In this document: piece after piece, positions 61,765 to 64,000 of the stretch | How the letters are laid out: every line of letters starts with the position of its first letter | Numbering within the stretch: the stretch's first letter is position 1 | Source of the DNA: Caulochytrium protostelioides | Taxonomy: Eukaryota > Chytridiomycota > Caulochytriomycetes > Caulochytriales > Caulochytriaceae | Length of the DNA: 64,000 nt | Assembly (NCBI GenBank): GCA_003615045.1 | Contig: ML014186.1 | Location: forward strand, 1-64,000 | Direction: 5' to 3' | The notes under the pieces: generated by a model | Database searches by the model: none | Told to the model about the DNA's origin: nothing | What the model saw: the letters and a program-made list of their open reading frames with translations, nothing else | Made by a program: the position numbers and the translations under genes

Positions 61765-62225
61765 CATGCCCTCCTTGATGCGCCCAGGGGATCCCAGCGG
61801 CAGTACGCAACTCGTCGCCAGATGAGCTTGCCGTCCACGGGCTGCAACTTGGCTCGCCCGGGCATGCGGCACAGCGCCGCAGGTCCGATGAGCGAAGCCA
61901 GGCAGCGTCGAATGTCCAATGCGGCATTGTAGTCGCGGTTGACAAACTTGCTGTTGGTGGCACCACACCACAACAAACCTCGAACCACGGTCCTCTGGCG
62001 CCGGCGTTGCCCGGGTTTTAGGATCACATTTGTCCTGGCATACACCATGGTCCTGCGGACCGAGTTGACGGCGTGGTCGGGGGGCGTCCACCCGGAACAC
62101 GCGAGAGATCGGCACGGCCGTTCGTCCCGGCATGCACCTAAGTCGTCCGGAACTCGTCGACTCCCGAGCAAGAAACGATCCCGACGCTCTGGAACACGAA
62201 GACAGCCCGGCTTGGGAAGTTCACT
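61765..62225 (-). pseudogene. TnpB/Fanzor-like relic (copy C), best-preserved RuvC end
   Basis: On the minus strand, after frame shifts: a VDEFRTT motif near 62163-62143 followed at once by TAG, then a continuous frame of 135 codons. That frame reads VYARTNVILKPGQRRRQRTV, VRGLLWCGATNSKFV and NRDYNAALDIRRCLASL, and ends CRWDPLGAS. The Asp codon of NRD (61934-61932) corresponds to the third RuvC catalytic residue of TnpB/Fanzor and is retained here. The N-terminal two thirds are not found, so the copy cannot be functional. Its flank before DEFRT (FPSRAVFVFQSVGIVS) aligns with copy B. Confidence 0.65.
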
Positions 62226-62384
62226 CCTATGTTTAGTTCTTGACCTTCGCGTCTATTTCGCCCGATCGGTGGAAATCAAATGCTGGACCCTGATATATTG
62301 GGTTTACCGCGGTCGTCCCTATATTGACCCAATGTGCACACCAATCTTCGGTGATGCCCCCCAGGGGTCCCCCTCGAAGCAGAC

Positions 62385-62660
62385 GCGCATTCGGTTCAGT
62401 ATCGGATGACTTTGCCGATCACGGGCAGCAACCTGGTTTGCTCGAGGTTGCGGCACAGCGCTATCGGTCTGGCGGGTAAGGCCAGGCAGCGTCGGGTGGT
62501 CAACGCGGCATGGAGGTCGCGGTTCACAACCTTGCTGTGGGTGGTTTCATGGCCGTTGGTAGCTTAATACCACAGGAACCTTCGGTCCACGATTCCCTAG
62601 CGCCGGTGTTGACCAGGTTTCAGGACCACATTCGTCTGGGCGTACACCCGATGCCGATGG
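62385..62660 (-). pseudogene. TnpB/Fanzor-like relic (copy D)
   Basis: Parallel to copy C and about 300 bases from it. It reads VYAQTNVVLKPGQHRR then TAG where copy C has CAG, and later VVNRDLHAALTTRRCLAL, RPIALCRNLEQTRLLP and a tail matching the terminal block of the other copies. At least two in-frame stops make it non-functional. The RuvC-III Asp (NRD) is kept. Confidence 0.6.
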
Positions 62661-63902
62661 GAACACACGAAAAAATAAATTAAATGAAAAGAGACTCTTT
62701 AGAAATGTTGCTGATGCGGAGATGGCACGCGAGTGGTTTATGGTTACCGTTATGGTGAGCGATCAACGCCGCGTCCGGTGTGATCCCCATACACCGGCGC
62801 GGCCCACTCAGCCACAGAACGACCTTGGGGCGGCGCCACGACAACCCCAGACGCGAAAGGTCAGTTCCAAAAGCCAGATCTTCATCTCCGGCTATCGAGC
62901 GCTAGCGCGGCGTGGATCACGCGGCCGCCCAGGCAGTCGCTATCCCGGCCATCACACCCAGTGTTTTGCTACGTCAGGCCTTCTGCATCTGGGAGTGCCC
63001 AGCAGATGACGCCCAGCCAGCCACATGCCTCAACGGTGATCGCATCCGCCACGGTGATTGCCGTCGCCACCGACGCTGTTTCAAGCGTTCAGTACACTTT
63101 TCATGAAAAAGCTCTCGCCGCCAATGGGGTTGTTACTACCGCTACACGGCTTGATCGCCGGTGGCAATAAGTGACACTCCTAGTCAGATTCGCCGCCCAG
63201 TTCGTGTCTCTTTCAACGGTCACCGGATCAGTACACATATCGTGCCAGCGGCTACACCCACTGCGGGGCGAGCTAGGATCAACTCGCTGAGGGATGGATT
63301 GCTCTGGAATAATGTGGGACTTTTTAATATAGTTCAATGTATCTAACGGATTCCCATGGGATAGTCTGTCAGTTGGCACGTGTATAACAGAAGTATAATT
63401 TGCCTACCTACAGTCAATCCGACATGGACGGCCATGCCCTCTCGAGAAACCTAAGATGGTCAACCAGATGCCCTCCTCCCCGACTCCCCCCTCACGGAGG
63501 GGGTTAGCGCCCCCATGGGTCCCGCCTAAGGCGCGCCTTCGCGAGAGCCCCTGGTTTCGAGGCGCGAAACCCCACGCCGAGGGGAGCGTGGCAGGGTCAT
63601 GCTTGAGGCCGATCCGACTTCTCGCCTCGACGCGAGGCCCTGCGTCAACATCGGCGGACTCGCATTGATTACCGCGGAGGTCACATCTCTCTCAAAGCGG
63701 CACAACCGCCGTATCATTGGTTCGATCGGATGGGTTCAAGTAAGCGACACCCAGCAATCATCCGGATTTATCGCGACAAATGATTGGCCCATCATATTGA
63801 CTGCACGCCAACGAACTCTTCGTCAACGAATGATCCATTGCGTTGTTCCGTATCACCACTCCGATCCGCTTCTTGCGTCCCCGCCGTCGTTTTCATTCCG
63901 CC

Positions 63903-63989
63903 ATGTCGGTCGTCACGGTCTTTGTGACGTCGCACAACGCCAGCTCGGAGCGTCGCTTCGACAAGGCCACCACGCTCGGTGAGCTGAAG
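63903..63989 (+). CDS. TBCB: Tubulin-folding cofactor B, first exon (partial)
   Basis: The 29 codons MSVVTVFVTSHNASSERRFD, KATTLGELK form the start of the ubiquitin-like domain of tubulin cofactor B (Alf1), which captures alpha-tubulin during folding. Family members begin V-V-(x)-V-T-S-(x)-N-(x)-S-S-E-(K/R)-R-(x)-D. The exon ends in phase 0 at a GTAGGC donor (63990), and the rest of the gene lies beyond the window, so the UBL and CAP-Gly parts cannot be checked. Confidence 0.75.
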
Positions 63990-64000
63990 GTAGGCCGGCA

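Larger units (their letters stand above)
61082..63902. other. Gene-poor, lower-GC spacer with Fanzor-like relics
   Basis: A 2.8-kb space between the divergent genes ESF1 and tubulin cofactor B. It contains relics C and D in the same orientation, short AT-rich patches, a small GGTTTCG/CGAAACC hairpin near 63550-63575 and a CACGTG at 63377-63382. No intact gene was recognised. Confidence 0.55.

Noticed and set aside
63545-63580. Short GGTTTCG/CGAAACC hairpin as a terminator or mobile-element end
   Set aside because: Stem of seven with a small loop in GC-rich DNA is expected by chance, and no partner end was found.
1-64000. Altered genetic code with TAG as Gln
   Set aside because: Paladin, MCM4 and UBR7 all end at TAG exactly where their families end, so TAG is a normal stop here.

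Overview
The window is nuclear DNA from a high-GC, intron-poor eukaryote, most likely a zoosporic (chytrid-grade) fungus. Three things point there: a full-length SPEF2/KPL2 flagellar protein, fungal-style housekeeping genes with short GT-AG introns, and decayed copies of a TnpB/Fanzor-like element, a family known from chytrids. I cannot name the species from sequence alone. Genes are compact and GC-rich. The two flanks (about 1-7.5 kb and 61.1-63.9 kb) are visibly less GC-rich, gene-poor and hold the relics.

Layout. 1-7.6 kb: RPS19 (minus) sits between two nearly identical inverted copies of a dead Fanzor-like 3' end, followed by gene-free DNA with a further fragment and simple repeats. 7.6-16 kb: INO80 (plus), then a Q/H/P-rich hypothetical (minus) interrupted by an in-frame TAG. 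16-26 kb: a three-repeat paladin-like phosphatase and MCM4 (both plus). 26-32.6 kb: SPEF2 (minus, one intron). 33.4-35.4 kb: UBR7 (minus, four exons, one apparent GC-AG intron). 36-40 kb: a COA1-like mitochondrial protein and V-ATPase subunit H (plus, three exons). 39.8-46.8 kb: a PPN1-like endopolyphosphatase (minus) divergent from VAC14 (plus). 48-50 kb: a GLO3/ARFGAP2-type ArfGAP (minus). 51.2-56.2 kb: a six-exon, about 1,424-residue protein I could not assign. 57.4-61 kb: PSF2 (plus) convergent with ESF1 (minus). 61-64 kb: two more Fanzor-like relics, then the first exon of tubulin cofactor B running off the end.

Functional themes. MCM4 and PSF2 are both parts of the CMG replicative helicase. 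VAC14, the V-ATPase subunit and the PPN1-like enzyme all act at the vacuole or lysosome. GLO3 works in Golgi-ER traffic. RPS19 and ESF1 belong to the small ribosomal subunit and its assembly. INO80 and UBR7 are chromatin factors. I see no operon-like logic; these are independent genes. Reconstructed introns share GT(A/G)AGN-like donors and an ACTCAY motif that looks like the branch site.

The most notable content outside ordinary genes is the family of at least five 5'-truncated TnpB/Fanzor-like relics, two of them forming a 98%-identical inverted repeat around RPS19. No rRNA, tRNA, CRISPR array or intact transposon was seen. All homology calls are from motif recognition by eye; no database search was run.
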